Counted from the first letter of the stretch, positions 22,501 to 33,430 are shown. The stretch is DNA of 41,806 bases from Saccoglossus kowalevskii (GCF_000003605.2 NW_003109094.1:120469-162274), one strand, 5' to 3'. Program-made: numbers and translations. The notes: generated by a model not told the origin, from the sequence alone.

Positions 22501-23480
22501 TTGGAGATCATTTCCGGTTCCATTTAAGACAGCATTATTGACGGTGTATAGAATGCGGAATTGTGGGCCACTTCTGTGACGGAAAATGTGTGTTCGACAG
22601 AAACACTATATCTTGATAATTTGCTGACCTTGATAATTTGCTGACCTTGCGAATCTCGTGGAGTGTGTCTTTTATTTAGAATGTATTGAGAGCATGGGAC
22701 ACCTGCTTGGCATTTGTTTGATTTCGTGTAATTTCGCTTTAGAATGCATACGACGACTTTCTAGGTAGGCTGTAAAGAGTCGTTCCAGCAATAAAGTTAT
22801 GTTCTGACTCGTGGAAAATAAACATTCCGTCCCCTTTTCTTATTCGAGTCACGACACTCATTGTGGTTCAGCCTCGGTGTGAATGCCGAAGCAAATATAC
22901 ATATCTGATGTGCTTATTATTTATACTCGAAGGATTTCTACGTCTAATTCTGCATGTGGTGCTTACAGACCTGACCTTCTGGATATCTATGCTGTGCTAT
23001 CTGATCAGCATTTTAGTCTGTGTGCTAATAATTGTTCACCGATCGCAACTATTCTTAGTTACACTCATGATGATGCCCGGTACTATTTATAAAAATAGCC
23101 TTTGATACATTCCAGACCACAATCCCGTTCTTTTCTTTTTCTTTTTTATATAAATATTTATAAATTTCAATTCAAACTAAAACTTGATATTTCCATTGGG
23201 CGACGAAATAACATAGGAACTTCAAATCTGTTATTGATTGGCTTAGCTCACGCAATATCTGTTTTATAGGTGTTACTTCATTGCTCAACGCGTTCGTTGA
23301 TTGGCTGGTTGGATTCAACTTCCATTGAAATATATGAACATTTATAAAAAAAAAAGAGAGAGGGAGAGAGACAACGAGAAGACAAAATAATATTGACTTT
23401 ATTTTCTCAAAGTAGTACACATACACCGGAAATAATTTCATTTCTTAATTCATTCATGGAAATATCATTGGCAAATTTAG
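19561..23480. other. Unassigned AT-rich region
   Basis: No gene or full mobile element was recognised. Visible points are TCTCGCGAGA at 20524-20533 and related TCTCGAGA at 20426-20433, an imperfect AGAGGGCGCAG string near 19879 that is loosely CTCF-like, a two-fold CTTGATAATTTGCTGAC direct repeat (22612-22645), and a purine tract (A)nGAGAGAGGGAGAGAGA near 23345-23370. Confidence 0.4.
20524..20533. promoter_or_regulatory. TCTCGCGAGA palindrome
   Basis: This exact ten-base palindrome is a known core-promoter motif of CpG-type promoters in animals. There is no identified gene beside it, so activity is unproven. Confidence 0.25.
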
Positions 23481-23484
23481 ATGG

Positions 23485-23615
23485 GGGCCGAATGCCCCCC
23501 CCCCTATTTTTAACAATCAGTGACAGAGCTTCGCGCCATCGGCGCTCGCGAACTTGGCCTTAGGCCAACTTATCGCCCCCCCTATTCCAGAATCCTAGAT
23601 CCGCCCCTGAATATG
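23485..23615. repeat. Probable dispersed-repeat fragment with GATCCGCCCCTG end
   Basis: The stretch has a local base composition unlike its neighbours. It has a 10-C run (23495-23504), CGGCGCTCGCGAACTTGGCC, a second C-rich run and CCTAGATCCGCCCCTGA. The last phrase is common at the edges of transposable elements in invertebrate genomes. The family is not identified. Confidence 0.4.
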
Positions 23616-23986
23616 TACTCATATACTGCATATACAGAAGTGAATATGTCGTTTGCGTGATTCAAATGACGTGTTTGTCCGAGTACTTCACCACATTCGC
23701 CATGTTGTTCCAGCTATATCGTGAGTAGTGTTATATTCGTATATTCAATATTCGGTGGCGCAATTGAACCGAATACCACACCCAAGTTGCACTCTGGAAT
23801 CATTCATGTTGCTTTATTGCAGTATTGAGACTACTAGTATTATGGGGCATACGCGATGGTGTAAGTATGCGCGAATCATAGCGAACCCACTGCCATGCTC
23901 GCCGAAACACTTTTCAAATGCACTAGCAAACAATGGGAAGCCGAAACAATTCATACTAAACGTTCAATTCCCAATGATATTCACGC

Positions 23987-24266
23987 GCTCAAATGTTGGT
24001 GATCGTTTTGACTTGCTCCGATGTCATTTGGTATTCTTAAGTCATTGTACGAGGATACCGGACATAGAGTCTGCAGCATGAGAGCTACACATATTTCTAA
24101 AAGCGGGAGGGACTTCACCTATGCCCGCGCGGGAATTGAGTCCCAGGCGATGATAACAAGCAACATACACTTAGAACGCAAATGCTCATGGGTAGACGCT
24201 TGTTTGTAAACAATGACACGCTATGGCCAACTGACGCATGCGTAGGTGACGACTCCCCCGCTTTAA
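23987..24266. repeat. Duplicated unit 1: unique flank plus family A MITE
   Basis: CAAATGTTGGTGATCGTTTT through ACATAGAGTCTGCAGCATGA, and the family A element that follows, recur in the same orientation at 24852-25108. Unit 1 has about 15 bp (ATTCTTAAGTCATTGT region) not present in unit 2. The unique flank proves this is a local duplication and not two independent insertions. Confidence 0.85.
24098..24266. mobile_element. TTAA-type MITE (family A), opposite orientation
   Basis: It starts CTAAAAGCGGGAGGGACTTC and ends GTGACGACTCCCCCGCTTTAA. It is inverted relative to 2832-2995. The left TTAA has mutated to CTAA. Confidence 0.8.
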
Positions 24267-24380
24267 TATATGAGCCAAATGTTACATAGTAATATAAACT
24301 TGATTTAGAGTCTGGGGGTAATTTCATTAGGTACTACATCATGATAAATCAATGTTTTGTTTTAAAAGAGAATACTTTAA

Positions 24381-24430
24381 NNNNNNNNNNNNNNNNNNNN
24401 NNNNNNNNNNNNNNNNNNNNNNNNNNNNNN
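24381..24430. other. Assembly gap (50 N)
   Basis: There are exactly fifty N, so the true length is unknown. The gap falls inside the duplicated MITE cluster (23.99-25.11 kb), where assembly errors are most likely. Confidence 1.
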
Positions 24431-24705
24431 CCTCTAATTGGTGTCTAGCAGAGCAGTTTAATACAAAAGTTAGTATACTTGTTCAGTTACGTAAACACTC
24501 TTCGCAGCACGACATGATCATGCCCGTTACCGTAAGCTGCATTCTCGTGGACGTCACGACGTGACTAATTTGTATATAAATTATTATTATTATTATTGGT
24601 ACGTCCTGGGCTTTCCAATTACGACGTGCTACTGTGTACAATTCATCAGCCAAACACGCTGTGATTCGTCGTAAACAAACATGACTGCCTACGAATAAGC
24701 TTAAT

Positions 24706-24857
24706 AAGAATGTTGGAATATATGCACACATTTCCAGCCTATACATTCGACTAGAACTTATTTGCTCGTCAAATTTAAAGCTGGAGGGTCGTCACCTGAG
24801 CACACGCGGGAATTGAGTCCCAAGTGACGATAACAACACACGCTAAAAACGCAAATG
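24706..24857. repeat. Inverted copy of the 27605-27750 segment
   Basis: About 70 bp of unique flank (GAATGTTGGAATATATGCAC ... TTTGCTCGTCAAATTT) plus the adjoining half MITE equals the reverse complement of the MITE right half and its flank at about 27605-27750. Confidence 0.8.
24775..24857. mobile_element. Truncated family A MITE (left half only)
   Basis: TTAAAGCTGGAGGGTCGTC begins a family A element that stops after CGCAAATG. The next bases, TTGGTGACCG, belong to the duplicated unique flank of unit 2. CAAATG is present in both joined sequences, so it is a microhomology junction. Confidence 0.8.
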
Positions 24858-25108
24858 TTGGTGACCGTTTTGACTTGCTCCGATGTAATTTGGTACGAGG
24901 ATACCAGACATAGAGTCTGCAGGATGAGAGCTACACAGATTTCTAAAAGCGGGAGGGACTTCACCTATGCCCGCGCGGGAATTGAGTCCCAGGCGATGAT
25001 AACAACATACACTTAGAACGCAAATGCTCATAGGTAGACGCTTGTTTGTAAACAATAACAAGCTATGACCATCTGACGCATGCGCAGGTGACGACTCCCC
25101 CGCTTTAA
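24852..25108. repeat. Duplicated unit 2: unique flank plus family A MITE
   Basis: Direct repeat of 23987-24266 with scattered substitutions and a deletion in the unique flank (GTAATTTGGTACGAGGATAC). It ends with a complete family A element at about 24943-25108 (CTAAAAGCGGGAGG ... CCCCCGCTTTAA). Confidence 0.85.
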
Positions 25109-25790
25109 TTTGATGAATTCTATGCTGGTCGACCAAATTATTCAGGCCATGCGATCACGTGATCGACCAGAGCAAACGATTCCTACACTTGTCATATCTA
25201 GATCAAATCAGGTCAAGTACTACATTAATGATTGTCAAATACAATTATGATATGTTGTCGTTTGTGTTTGATTGCAGTTCCCGCCCAGGCTGTGCTGTAC
25301 TGACGGTTGAAGTGCGATGTTATCTGTATTCAAAGGTGTGTAATTGGCGAACTACGCATACGTGATCCAAATAGAGAATACACCGGAAAACCTGATTGCG
25401 TGTGAACTGAAAAGAAAACAGACGTTGACATCTAAAGGCTGCTTTGTGTTTGCGATATCAGTCGTAATGCGAGGTGACGTCACGCCGAGAATCTCCGCGA
25501 TAAGGAAACTACTTAATTGACTGTAGTCAAATACGGCTGTTATTGTGACGAATATGTTGGCTATGCTGTAGCACGGTCACCAGTGAACATGGCTGTAAAC
25601 TGGGCCAACTGGTAACGAGATTTGTTGATCGACATCACCCTTCATCGATGAGGGATAAAAATTATCCAAAGATAACGCAACCCGTGAAGTAAGTCGCGTG
25701 GGTGTAAATACCTACGTCACCGATTTACAAGGTTGTCGTCCGACCCACCGTGCGCGAAAGTGCATGTAATGGTTGGACACGACGGACAAT
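25109..25790 (+). promoter_or_regulatory. Upstream region of the sulfotransferase gene
   Basis: A consensus CRE/ATF site TGACGTCA lies at 25475-25482, about 310 bp before the start codon. A possible 5' untranslated exon is bounded by TTTGATTGCAG (ending near 25275) and CAAAG then GTGTGTAA (near 25335). The in-frame stop at 25767-25769 fixes the upstream limit of the coding frame. No TATA box is evident close to the gene. Confidence 0.35.
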
Positions 25791-26930
25791 ATGAAGTTCC
25801 ATTATCGATTAGTTTTCACTTCGGCCATCATCTTCTTGGCTCTGTTCTTCTTACTATCTTCTCACTCCTATAATCTCGTTGATAAACTGGTGCCGGAACA
25901 CGCCTCATTCGCAAATAATTTGCGCCAGACCGGAGACACTGCTTCTGCATCTTTGAATTGCACGTGGAATACGACGTCGGGTAATTTGTTTGATATGTTG
26001 AAACAGCTAGATGATGGCAGTAGCGGGAATCCCAAGAAACAGGTACGGGTCCTCGTCCACGCACGGATGCGAACAGGGTCGTCTGTCACCGGTGGACTTT
26101 TTAACGACTACCCAGATTTTTTCTTCTTGTACGAGCCTGGTCATATGCTGGTTGAGCACAAAAAGATGGATCTTTATGGGGACAACTTTAAAGATTTAGA
26201 AAAGCTACGGCCGGATTTGATGAGTTTTTTAAACGACACCTACCACTGCAATTTCAGTGGAAAGGATTTTTATTTGAAAAGTCTAAAACGGCACCGGTTT
26301 ATGCGAGAGAACAACCGAGCTTTGCGCGGAATGAAACTTCCGATTAAAGAAAATGATTTGATTAAAGTGTGCGAATCAAAAAGTCACATCGCGGTAAAGA
26401 CAGTTCGTCTCAATAGCTTGATTCTCGCCGAGTCAGTGCTACGGGAAAACGAAGTCCGTGTTGTTCACGTGGTGAGGGACCCGAGGGGAATGATGCCGTC
26501 ACGTCGACACATGCAGGGTATGAGGACTAGCTCTGGGGTCACGTTTGAACCGAAACTCGAACGCGTCGTCAAAGACTATTGCGATTGGCTGGAACACAAC
26601 CACGTGACAGAAAACACCGGTCCTGATTGGCTCAGAAAACAGTACTTTTGTCTTAGGTACGAGGATTTAGTGGATCGACCTTTGACCTTTGTTCCCGAAT
26701 TATTCAAATTCGCCGGGTTACCGTTAAATGATGCGACAATGTTGAGAATCAATTCCGAGGAATGGTGGAGCAATCACGGAGAGAGGTGGCGGGCTGACGT
26801 CACGATGAAAGAGGTACTACGAATTCAGGAAATATGCGGGGAGCATATTTTTTCGACGTTGGGATATAAAATGGTGTATAATGAAGAAGACTTAACAAAT
26901 ATGAATAAGAGTTTACTAATGCCCTTTTGA
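25791..26930 (+). CDS. Carbohydrate sulfotransferase, intronless, type II membrane protein
   Basis: The product is 379 residues and would transfer sulfate from PAPS to a sugar hydroxyl of a glycan in the Golgi lumen. A short basic cytoplasmic tail (MKFHYR) precedes a single hydrophobic segment at about residues 8-22, and the rest is lumenal. The 5'-phosphosulfate-binding loop is RTGSS (94-98), inside RVLVHARMRTGSS and followed by LFN. The 3'-phosphate-binding motif is VVHVVRDPRGMMPSR (224-238), with R229 and S237 as the expected contacts. LRYEDL (288-293) is the usual later motif. N-glycosylation sequons occur at N56, N60, N148 and N154. Length and motif order fit the CHST1/3/5/7-like galactose/GalNAc/GlcNAc sulfotransferase group, often intronless in animals. 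The acceptor sugar cannot be predicted. ATG 25791 is chosen because an in-frame stop lies at 25767-25769 and A is at -3. No frameshift or missing motif is seen, so the gene looks functional. No AATAAA is obvious just downstream. Confidence 0.93.
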   Translation: MKFHYRLVFTSAIIFLALFFLLSSHSYNLVDKLVPEHASFANNLRQTGDTASASLNCTWNTTSGNLFDMLKQLDDGSSGNPKKQVRVLVHARMRTGSSVTGGLFNDYPDFFFLYEPGHMLVEHKKMDLYGDNFKDLEKLRPDLMSFLNDTYHCNFSGKDFYLKSLKRHRFMRENNRALRGMKLPIKENDLIKVCESKSHIAVKTVRLNSLILAESVLRENEVRVVHVVRDPRGMMPSRRHMQGMRTSSGVTFEPKLERVVKDYCDWLEHNHVTENTGPDWLRKQYFCLRYEDLVDRPLTFVPELFKFAGLPLNDATMLRINSEEWWSNHGERWRADVTMKEVLRIQEICGEHIFSTLGYKMVYNEEDLTNMNKSLLMPF

Positions 26931-27515
26931 TAAAACTTGGGATATGTTCCGTCACTGATGGAATAAGACTTCCGGAAATGTAATAAGCAACACCTCGGTT
27001 TAGTTTCTGTCTCGAAGTTAGATTTTATTTTGCAAAAATGGTTGACCGAAGGTGTGGGTTTAATTATGCAAGTCGTGGTAAAATGGTATATCACGTTATT
27101 TGTGTTTAAAAGTAGGTCCCTGGTATGAATAACACATGTACATTCCCATGGGTGAATTGTGTTATTAACTGAAACGCTCAAAATATTATTTTGCGCTACA
27201 GACATATAACAAATATTCTGACGTTTTATATTCAAAAGAGATACATTAGAAAAATAATTTACGTAAACGACGCCAGGAAAATGACTTTGTCTGCAGTGGC
27301 TGGTCCGTGAACTTAGTAGTAATTACGATCCTCAAAACGTTGTATGATTTACGCCGAACGCGGGTGCGAATTTGTGCCATCGCTCGATTTGACGTATGCT
27401 AGTTCCAGGACCCATTTCATTTAATTGAGATTGTAAGTAGAACATTTCAGATGTTGTATCAAACTTGAACTTGTTATTTGGTGCTTTAAAGGTATTTGCA
27501 TGCTACATGATTACA
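26931..27515. other. 3' flank of the sulfotransferase gene
   Basis: This holds the presumed 3' untranslated region and spacer. No AATAAA hexamer is clear before about 27300. An antisense open stretch at 26825-27235 overlaps the gene's 3' end but has no recognisable domain. Confidence 0.4.
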
Positions 27516-27681
27516 TTGAAAGCGGGGGAGTCGTCACCTGCGCATGCGTCAGATGGCCATAGCGTGTCATTGTTTACAAACAAGCGTATACTCATGAGCC
27601 TTTGCGTTTTTGACGTGTGTTGTTATCGTCACTTGGGACTCAATTCCCGCGCGTGCGCAGGTGATGACCCTCCCGTTTTAA
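27516..27681. mobile_element. TTAA-type MITE (family A)
   Basis: It starts TTGAAAGCGGGGGAGTCGTC and ends GTGATGACCCTCCCGTTTTAA, in the same orientation as 2832-2995. The left TTAA is mutated to TTGAA. The right flank is shared, inverted, with 24706-24775. Confidence 0.8.
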
Positions 27682-27750
27682 ATTTGACGAGCAAATAAGT
27701 TCTAGTCGAATGTATTGGCTGGAAATGTGTGCATATATTCAAACATTCTT

Positions 27751-27772
27751 GTGACGACCCTCCCGCTTTAAA
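27751..27772. mobile_element. Isolated family A terminus
   Basis: The stretch from GTGACGACCCTCCCGCT through TTTAA is a bare right end of the same family, 70 bp after a complete element. It is probably left from a rearrangement or a nested copy. Confidence 0.65.
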
Positions 27773-29195
27773 ATGAAGTTGATATAATGTAATAGCAATA
27801 AATACCGACGCAGTCGGGTTACCACACGATACTACGCAATTCATTCTATATAAACACTCTCCGAATATTGTCAGGTAATGTAAGTAAATTGAGTTACATT
27901 GAAAGGCGGAAAACTGTACCTAAACTATATAAAATATCTTTATATTTATAACAATTTATATTTATAAGAATCAACTTTCATTCAAATTCAAATATTTTAT
28001 AATGAATACCTCGAGAGCATCACATAATCCATGGCCATAATTCACAAGCCTTCGGATGACATCATGACAGCAACTGCGTACGCGCCTGCTAACTCATTCA
28101 AAATGGAAGGCTTATTGGTTAGATGATGCTGAATTGATTCATTAATATTAATTAAACCTCGCGACGATGTCACCATATTGTTTCTGCATTGGTAAATTTG
28201 AATTTTACCTGTCATTTTTTGTTTATAAACATTTATAAAACGTTATTAACACCCCTGGCTTTATGCCCTTCACTGTACTGGTTTTGCACATTATTTCATT
28301 CCTTCACTTAGTGTTGTGCCGACCCAATTTGTTCAGCATGATGAAATCTTCAGTGATTTTTTTATGTTCTTTTACTTATATTGTTTTCGGTGCAGACCCC
28401 CCCCCCCAAGCAAAATATCTACAACCCCATCCAAGGGACAAACCAATAATTGGTGTAACTGCCCTGTGCGTTCATTGAATAACTGCAACAAACTCCCATT
28501 AATTCAAATGACCCAACCCTGAGTGAAACACGCTCGCACATTTTAGTCGGTGACGTGTTTTGACACGCGCATCAGGGTTATGAATATTTAATTGAGGTTA
28601 TTACAAAAGGCTCGTCTGAATACGTGTCAGGGCTCTGGAGCGATCCATTTATTTTACATCATGCCAATTATTTTCAAACAAGAAATGCAACGTCACGCTG
28701 TGTCTCAAAGGTCACTATGATACAACAATCCACGTGTCCGTTTCCCACGCACAACATAGCAGTCAGATAAGAAACGCGCGGGAAACGTGGGAACATATAA
28801 TATAATTAGTAGTAGAATACTGTGGAAAATGTCTCATATGTAGCCACAGATATATATGTTATTTTTTCTCAGATTTTGTCGTACTATGCTATATGTAAAA
28901 TAGCAAGTTGATCGGTCAAAGCATTAACGAGACACAGCTGCGACCAATCACTGTGACTGATCAACATTATTTAATCTTTTTTTCTTCAGAAAATGATGCA
29001 GGCAAAGCATCAAGTTGATCGGTTAAAGCACTCATTAGAAACAAATGCCTCAAATTGATTACATTTTTGAGTCCAAACAAACGTGGACCTAACCCTAAAT
29101 ATGATATGAAAAATAAAAAGAAAAGAAAGTTTACTAATATCGTTTGTGAAATTGCTATGCATATAGAGTGTGGAGCATTGGTTAATGTATTCATG
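27773..29195. other. Unassigned AT-rich sequence
   Basis: No gene is seen. An 11-C run is at 28397-28407. A 20-bp phrase, CAAGTTGATCGGTCAAAGCA, occurs at 28904-28923 and again with one change at 29011-29030. The region may include the 3' untranslated part of the LINE relic that ends near 29199. Confidence 0.4.
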
Positions 29196-29198
29196 TCA

Positions 29199-30400
29199 TT
29201 AGTCTGCGTCACGTATAAACATTGTCAGTGTTTTTAATAATCTGGGAAAGTAGGTCTTAAATGTAATGTTCAGAAAATATATTTCGTCTTTCAAAAGATC
29301 ACTGTCACACTGTTTACAAATTCTCCTCATGATTAGTGTTTCGGGATATATATATATCTTTCTTTTCAATATGCAAATCATGGTTGCGGGTTCTAAGTTT
29401 GGCCATACCAATATTATGTTTTATATTAGTAATAGATAAGTATGGTCCATAGTCTTTTTTAAATGTGCCAAATTTCTTAACATCCTTTCTAAGTTGTGAT
29501 TAGTATAGTTTTCTTCAATTTTGGGTTTACAGTATTTAAAGGTTTGTTTGTGAAAGTTCTGATTTTAAATTATTATTTTTATGATATCATTCACTAACGA
29601 CAGTCACTTATGATCATTTGGTGATTTTATTGTTTGTTTTGTGCTTTTTAGTTAAATTGTTTTCTGTAAATATTTGAGCAAAATATTCGAAATATCAATT
29701 AATAATGCAAAATTGCTATCTCTTTTCTTTAAGCAGCATCACTTGCATTATATCTATTCAGTCAAAATTTTCTTTTGCCGAGTGACAGGTGTAATCTTCA
29801 ATGAAGCTTTTTGTCCCATCGTGTAAAATCAATAATTTCAGATCCCCATATATCTATATTCTATAATAGAATTAGTTTGATGTTTGACTCACACAACTTG
29901 GTATAGATTTTAACATTTGTGTTGTATGGAGGGGTTTTGTTGAGTACAAATATAGCATTTGCTGCTTTTCCAGCGAAAGTCTGTCTAGCTCCTTGGAAAT
30001 TCGTAGATGATGTCACCAGGATGCATATATAGTGTAGCTAAGTACAGACCTGATTTTGTTGTCCTATATCCATTTCTCCGATAACCTTAGTGATCTTTTG
30101 CGGAAAATCATGACTTTAGTTTAAGATAAATTAATCTCCATATTCACCTTGTTACAATACTTCTGAAGAATGTTGATTTATTTCTGTAAGCCAGTCGATT
30201 TTATTATGACATTAATACTAAGTCATTTGCATATCCGTGAAGTAAAAGTGTAACCATTCAAAGTAATTGGATCAAATGGTTTCTTTCTATCTAATTAATT
30301 ACTTAGATTATTAATGAAAACGATGAATGGAATAAGGCAAATTGCACATTTTCTTAAATTGAATATCTTTGGTTTTTAATCACTGAATGAAAACAAAAAT
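29199..30400 (-). pseudogene. LINE relic A, 3' portion (RT motif B/C to zinc-knuckle end)
   Basis: Minus-strand reading, with frameshifts and stops, gives in order: AICLIPFIVFINNLSN and DPITLNG (near 30350-30240), a degenerate YADD box read as GYANDLVLMS (near 30230), NKVNMEINLS then TKVMIFRKRS (near 30150-30100), a thumb-like stretch with FAGKAANAIFVLNK and KIYTKLCESNIKLILL then IWGSEIIDF (near 29980-29810), and the C-terminal RRICKQCDSDLLKDEIYFL (near 29320). This is the normal order in CR1/L2/Jockey-like ORF2 proteins. The N-terminal half lies beyond a 2 kb interruption at 32530-33056. Confidence 0.75.
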
Positions 30401-31327
30401 ATAGAAAGACTATAGCTTAATTGCTGTACTACGTTTTCATGTTGCATAGAACACACTTTTGTAACTAGACGGAAAGTAGAGATGCACTGTTTGAGCTCAT
30501 AGAGGATACCAATTTGTCTCTTCTTGGTAGATCAGAAAAAAAACTCGAGTAAATACTGACATCTTAACTTTTTTATAAAATGGACATACCAGACATGAAA
30601 TGAAATTCATCTTCAATTTGGTTATTGGTACTGAATATGCAAATTATAACGGTTCGGCCATTATTTTGTTGTCAGTTTTTATTCTCAAATTATGTGCCGA
30701 TAATCTAAATTTACATGAACATATTGTCAACTACTGTGAGGTACATTCCATATGCAAATATAAATTTGAATTGACTACATGTTGTGAGCATTGGTGATTG
30801 GTTTAATTTGCTTTGCTTAAACAGTAAAAAGAAATATTGAGCATTATCTACACCTCGGTTCAGCCATGCATCCACCATACCATATAAAAACAGTAACTGC
30901 ACATGCCTTGTCCAGGTTACCCGTTCGTTGTCCGTTTCAAGCGTGAGCACGACGGTTAAGTAGGCATGGTTAAGAAGTGCAGCCAATCTTTAACGATGTG
31001 AACGAGTCTACGCAAACGTAATGTATAGCGCCCAGGTGCCACGTGAAGCGAGAACTGCAGAGAATTATTTGAGAATTGAGCGAGGATTCAATTTCGTCCT
31101 CACTGTGGAATCAATAAATCTCACTACCTTACATTAGGACTGGCAAAACAATCGAATATAATTAATAACCAAGCACGCGTTTAATTCATCGAAACGTGGC
31201 ATAGCTTTTATATCACCACTGACTGTGCCAATTTATCCCAACTACAGAAAACTATTCCGAGATAAATGGGCTCTATTTTATGTATGGCTCTATTTTTTGA
31301 ACTGCCAGCTCTACTGCTTTTCCGAAA

Positions 31328-32080
31328 TTACGAAGATTTACGAAAAAATCGACAAGTTGAATTTAAGTTTTCTTTTAAACAAGCATTAGAGTCCGATTGG
31401 CGACTACTGACTAGAGCTAGATCGTCGGCGAAGAATAAATAAAACAACTTATATATACAGAGACCTGACTTTTTATGTTGAATACAGTCACAAAGGTGAT
31501 TGATGACAAGTAACGGGGATAGAACGTTTCCTTTTTGTATTCCCATTTTACATTGCCGGGAAAAATTCAGTTATTCCCGCGGGAGATCGAACACAGGCAG
31601 ACATGGAATACAGACCTCGAAATAGTTTATCCTTGATATACACTTTTAAGCTTGTAAAACAATAAGTTATGGTTAATTCGGTCAAAAGCTTTTTGAAAGT
31701 CAACAAACACACTCCACCCTTGATACGTGGATATCTCGAAATAAGTGCCTATAGTATGTATTATAAGTAGTTAAAATGTTTTTTTGAGAAACTAGCGGAT
31801 TATATATTTCGACCCACTAATTTAGTCTTCGATACAGAATGTGACTGAAAATTTTAACAATACATGATATTAGGACAATTCTACTATAATTAATTGTTGA
31901 CATCCTCCAACGTCTCTTTTTTGTGTATAATTGTGCAAATAAACCCGCCGATCTACTGAAGGGGAAATATACCTGATGTGAGGCGTTTGTTGAATAGACC
32001 GTGCATAAGATGGTAATTGCGCATTTTTCATTGTTTCTGGTGAAATACCATCAATAACAGGGGATTTATGCGTGCTATGG
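31328..32080 (-). pseudogene. LINE relic B (RT core), inserted within relic A
   Basis: The minus strand shows KSPVIDGISPETMKNA (near 32060-32015), then LFNKRLTSGIFP, the RT palm motif A as VFVDFQKAFDRINHNL (near 31715-31665), then SACVRSPAGITEFF in another frame, GIQKGNVLSPLL (near 31545-31510) and FADDLALVSS (near 31430). Several frameshifts and stops are present. Motif A differs from that of relic A (FIDFRKDFDSVWRGLFY near 32600-32550), so two distinct elements are involved. Confidence 0.75.
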
Positions 32081-32529
32081 TACTGTCAACCCCAGTAGTT
32101 CAAAATCAATGTGGATATCAACTTTAAAGGCTGGTATTCCATGTGTTTAAGGGGTTAGCACATGTTCGCTGGTTCAATTGTTTGGCCTCAGTACACAGAC
32201 CGAAACATATTTTACGCATACATGTACATGTTATATACCAAAATAAAGATCTTGTTTCAAACTTTGGAAATATGGCATTTTTTATTATGCAAATACCAAG
32301 TCACGTGATCACATGAATGAACGAAAATGAAGTAAAACGGTTAATGACGCAATTAATAATTAATTTGCAGCACGACTGAATATATTTTTTATGCGTGAAT
32401 ATTCTGGAGGAGTGCTTCAGGTACAATGTTCTTCGTTTTTCGGGAACTATAATTTGTTTTTATGCAGCCCTATTTCAAATGCTTGTATGTAAAAACTGAG
32501 TAAAAACAACATATACAGTTTGCCATTAA

Positions 32530-33056
32530 CTCATGCTATTAACATTTCATAAAACAGACCTCTCCAAACAGAATCAAAATCTTTTCGAAAATCTATGAAG
32601 CAGACATAAAACTTATTGTTTTAATTCGATCTGTTGTTCAACAGTTTTTGCAAAAACCTGGCAGGTTAATATTTATTATTTTTTTCCCGTCTAAATATTG
32701 TATTAATCTGTTATTCATAATAATACATAGGGTTTTTCCTACACTTTGTCACTGAGATTAATATCACTTTTCTTATATATCTGAGTAATGAGACTAGTAT
32801 TCCATAAATTAGACAATGAACCTGTGCTAAGAATTAACAACTTATTAGTTAATAATTTTGTGGGTGATTGGTTCTGACCGATTCTGGGCATATGCCGTTT
32901 AACCCCCCCCCCCCGCTGATTTATTTGACTGACTGCCCTTTCTACTTCCTTTTCAGTAATCTCGCTATTCAAAATTAATTCTTTTTGTACCGTTTTTTCC
33001 AAGTCTGTTATATCAATCTTTATATGTGATTCATGATTTATATGGAGCCACCCCAC
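32530..33056 (-). pseudogene. LINE relic A, 5' portion (RT N-terminus and motif A)
   Basis: The minus strand reads LNSEITEKEVERAVSQI, then LWNTSLITQIYKKSDINL (33056-32739), then NNRLIQYLDG, and motif A as FIDFRKDFDSVWRGLFY (near 32600-32550). The reading frame is broken by stops and a 12-C run (32903-32914). The rest of the polymerase resumes near 30400, so the element was split by about 2.1 kb that includes relic B. The endonuclease domain was not found upstream. Confidence 0.75.
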
Positions 33057-33430
33057 CCCCCGCCGCCGTTTACTTCGAATGAAATCAATTCCCCTGCTTT
33101 ATTGCAATTAACCATGTTCCTCGGACTTATGAAACGAGCTAGACTACATTGCTGATCACAGTTATTCTAGCTGTGCCATCGCAGCGCCTACTTTCGCTAA
33201 GGTTGTCGTGAGATCTACACAATGCTTCCCTCTTCAAACTAAGAATCAACAGGTTTCTGGCGCGCGTCATATTCTCATCGATGACGTCAACAATTTATAG
33301 GCTTGTTCGATGTTGATTTTGATTTGCACGATCATATTTTCAAAACAGTATTTTAACACTGCATTTGAAGCCGTCTTTGGAATTAGCGCAATATATTGAT
33401 GTATTTGTGACAGGTTAAGTAAGGGAAGTC
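33057..33430. other. Unassigned spacer
   Basis: C-rich low-complexity sequence near 33049-33066 is followed by non-coding sequence. No endonuclease-domain remnant of the LINE was recognised. Confidence 0.3.

Noticed and set aside
24352-24564. An open frame spanning the N run.
   Set aside because: It is an artefact of reading through unknown bases in the assembly gap.
25773-25790. An earlier start (TTG at 25773) for the sulfotransferase.
   Set aside because: TTG is not a normal eukaryotic start. ATG 25791 has A at -3 and lies directly before the membrane anchor.
26825-27235. A 136-codon antisense open stretch overlapping the end of the sulfotransferase gene.
   Set aside because: It has no recognisable domain and is partly a shadow of the real coding frame. 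The remainder is AT-rich flank.
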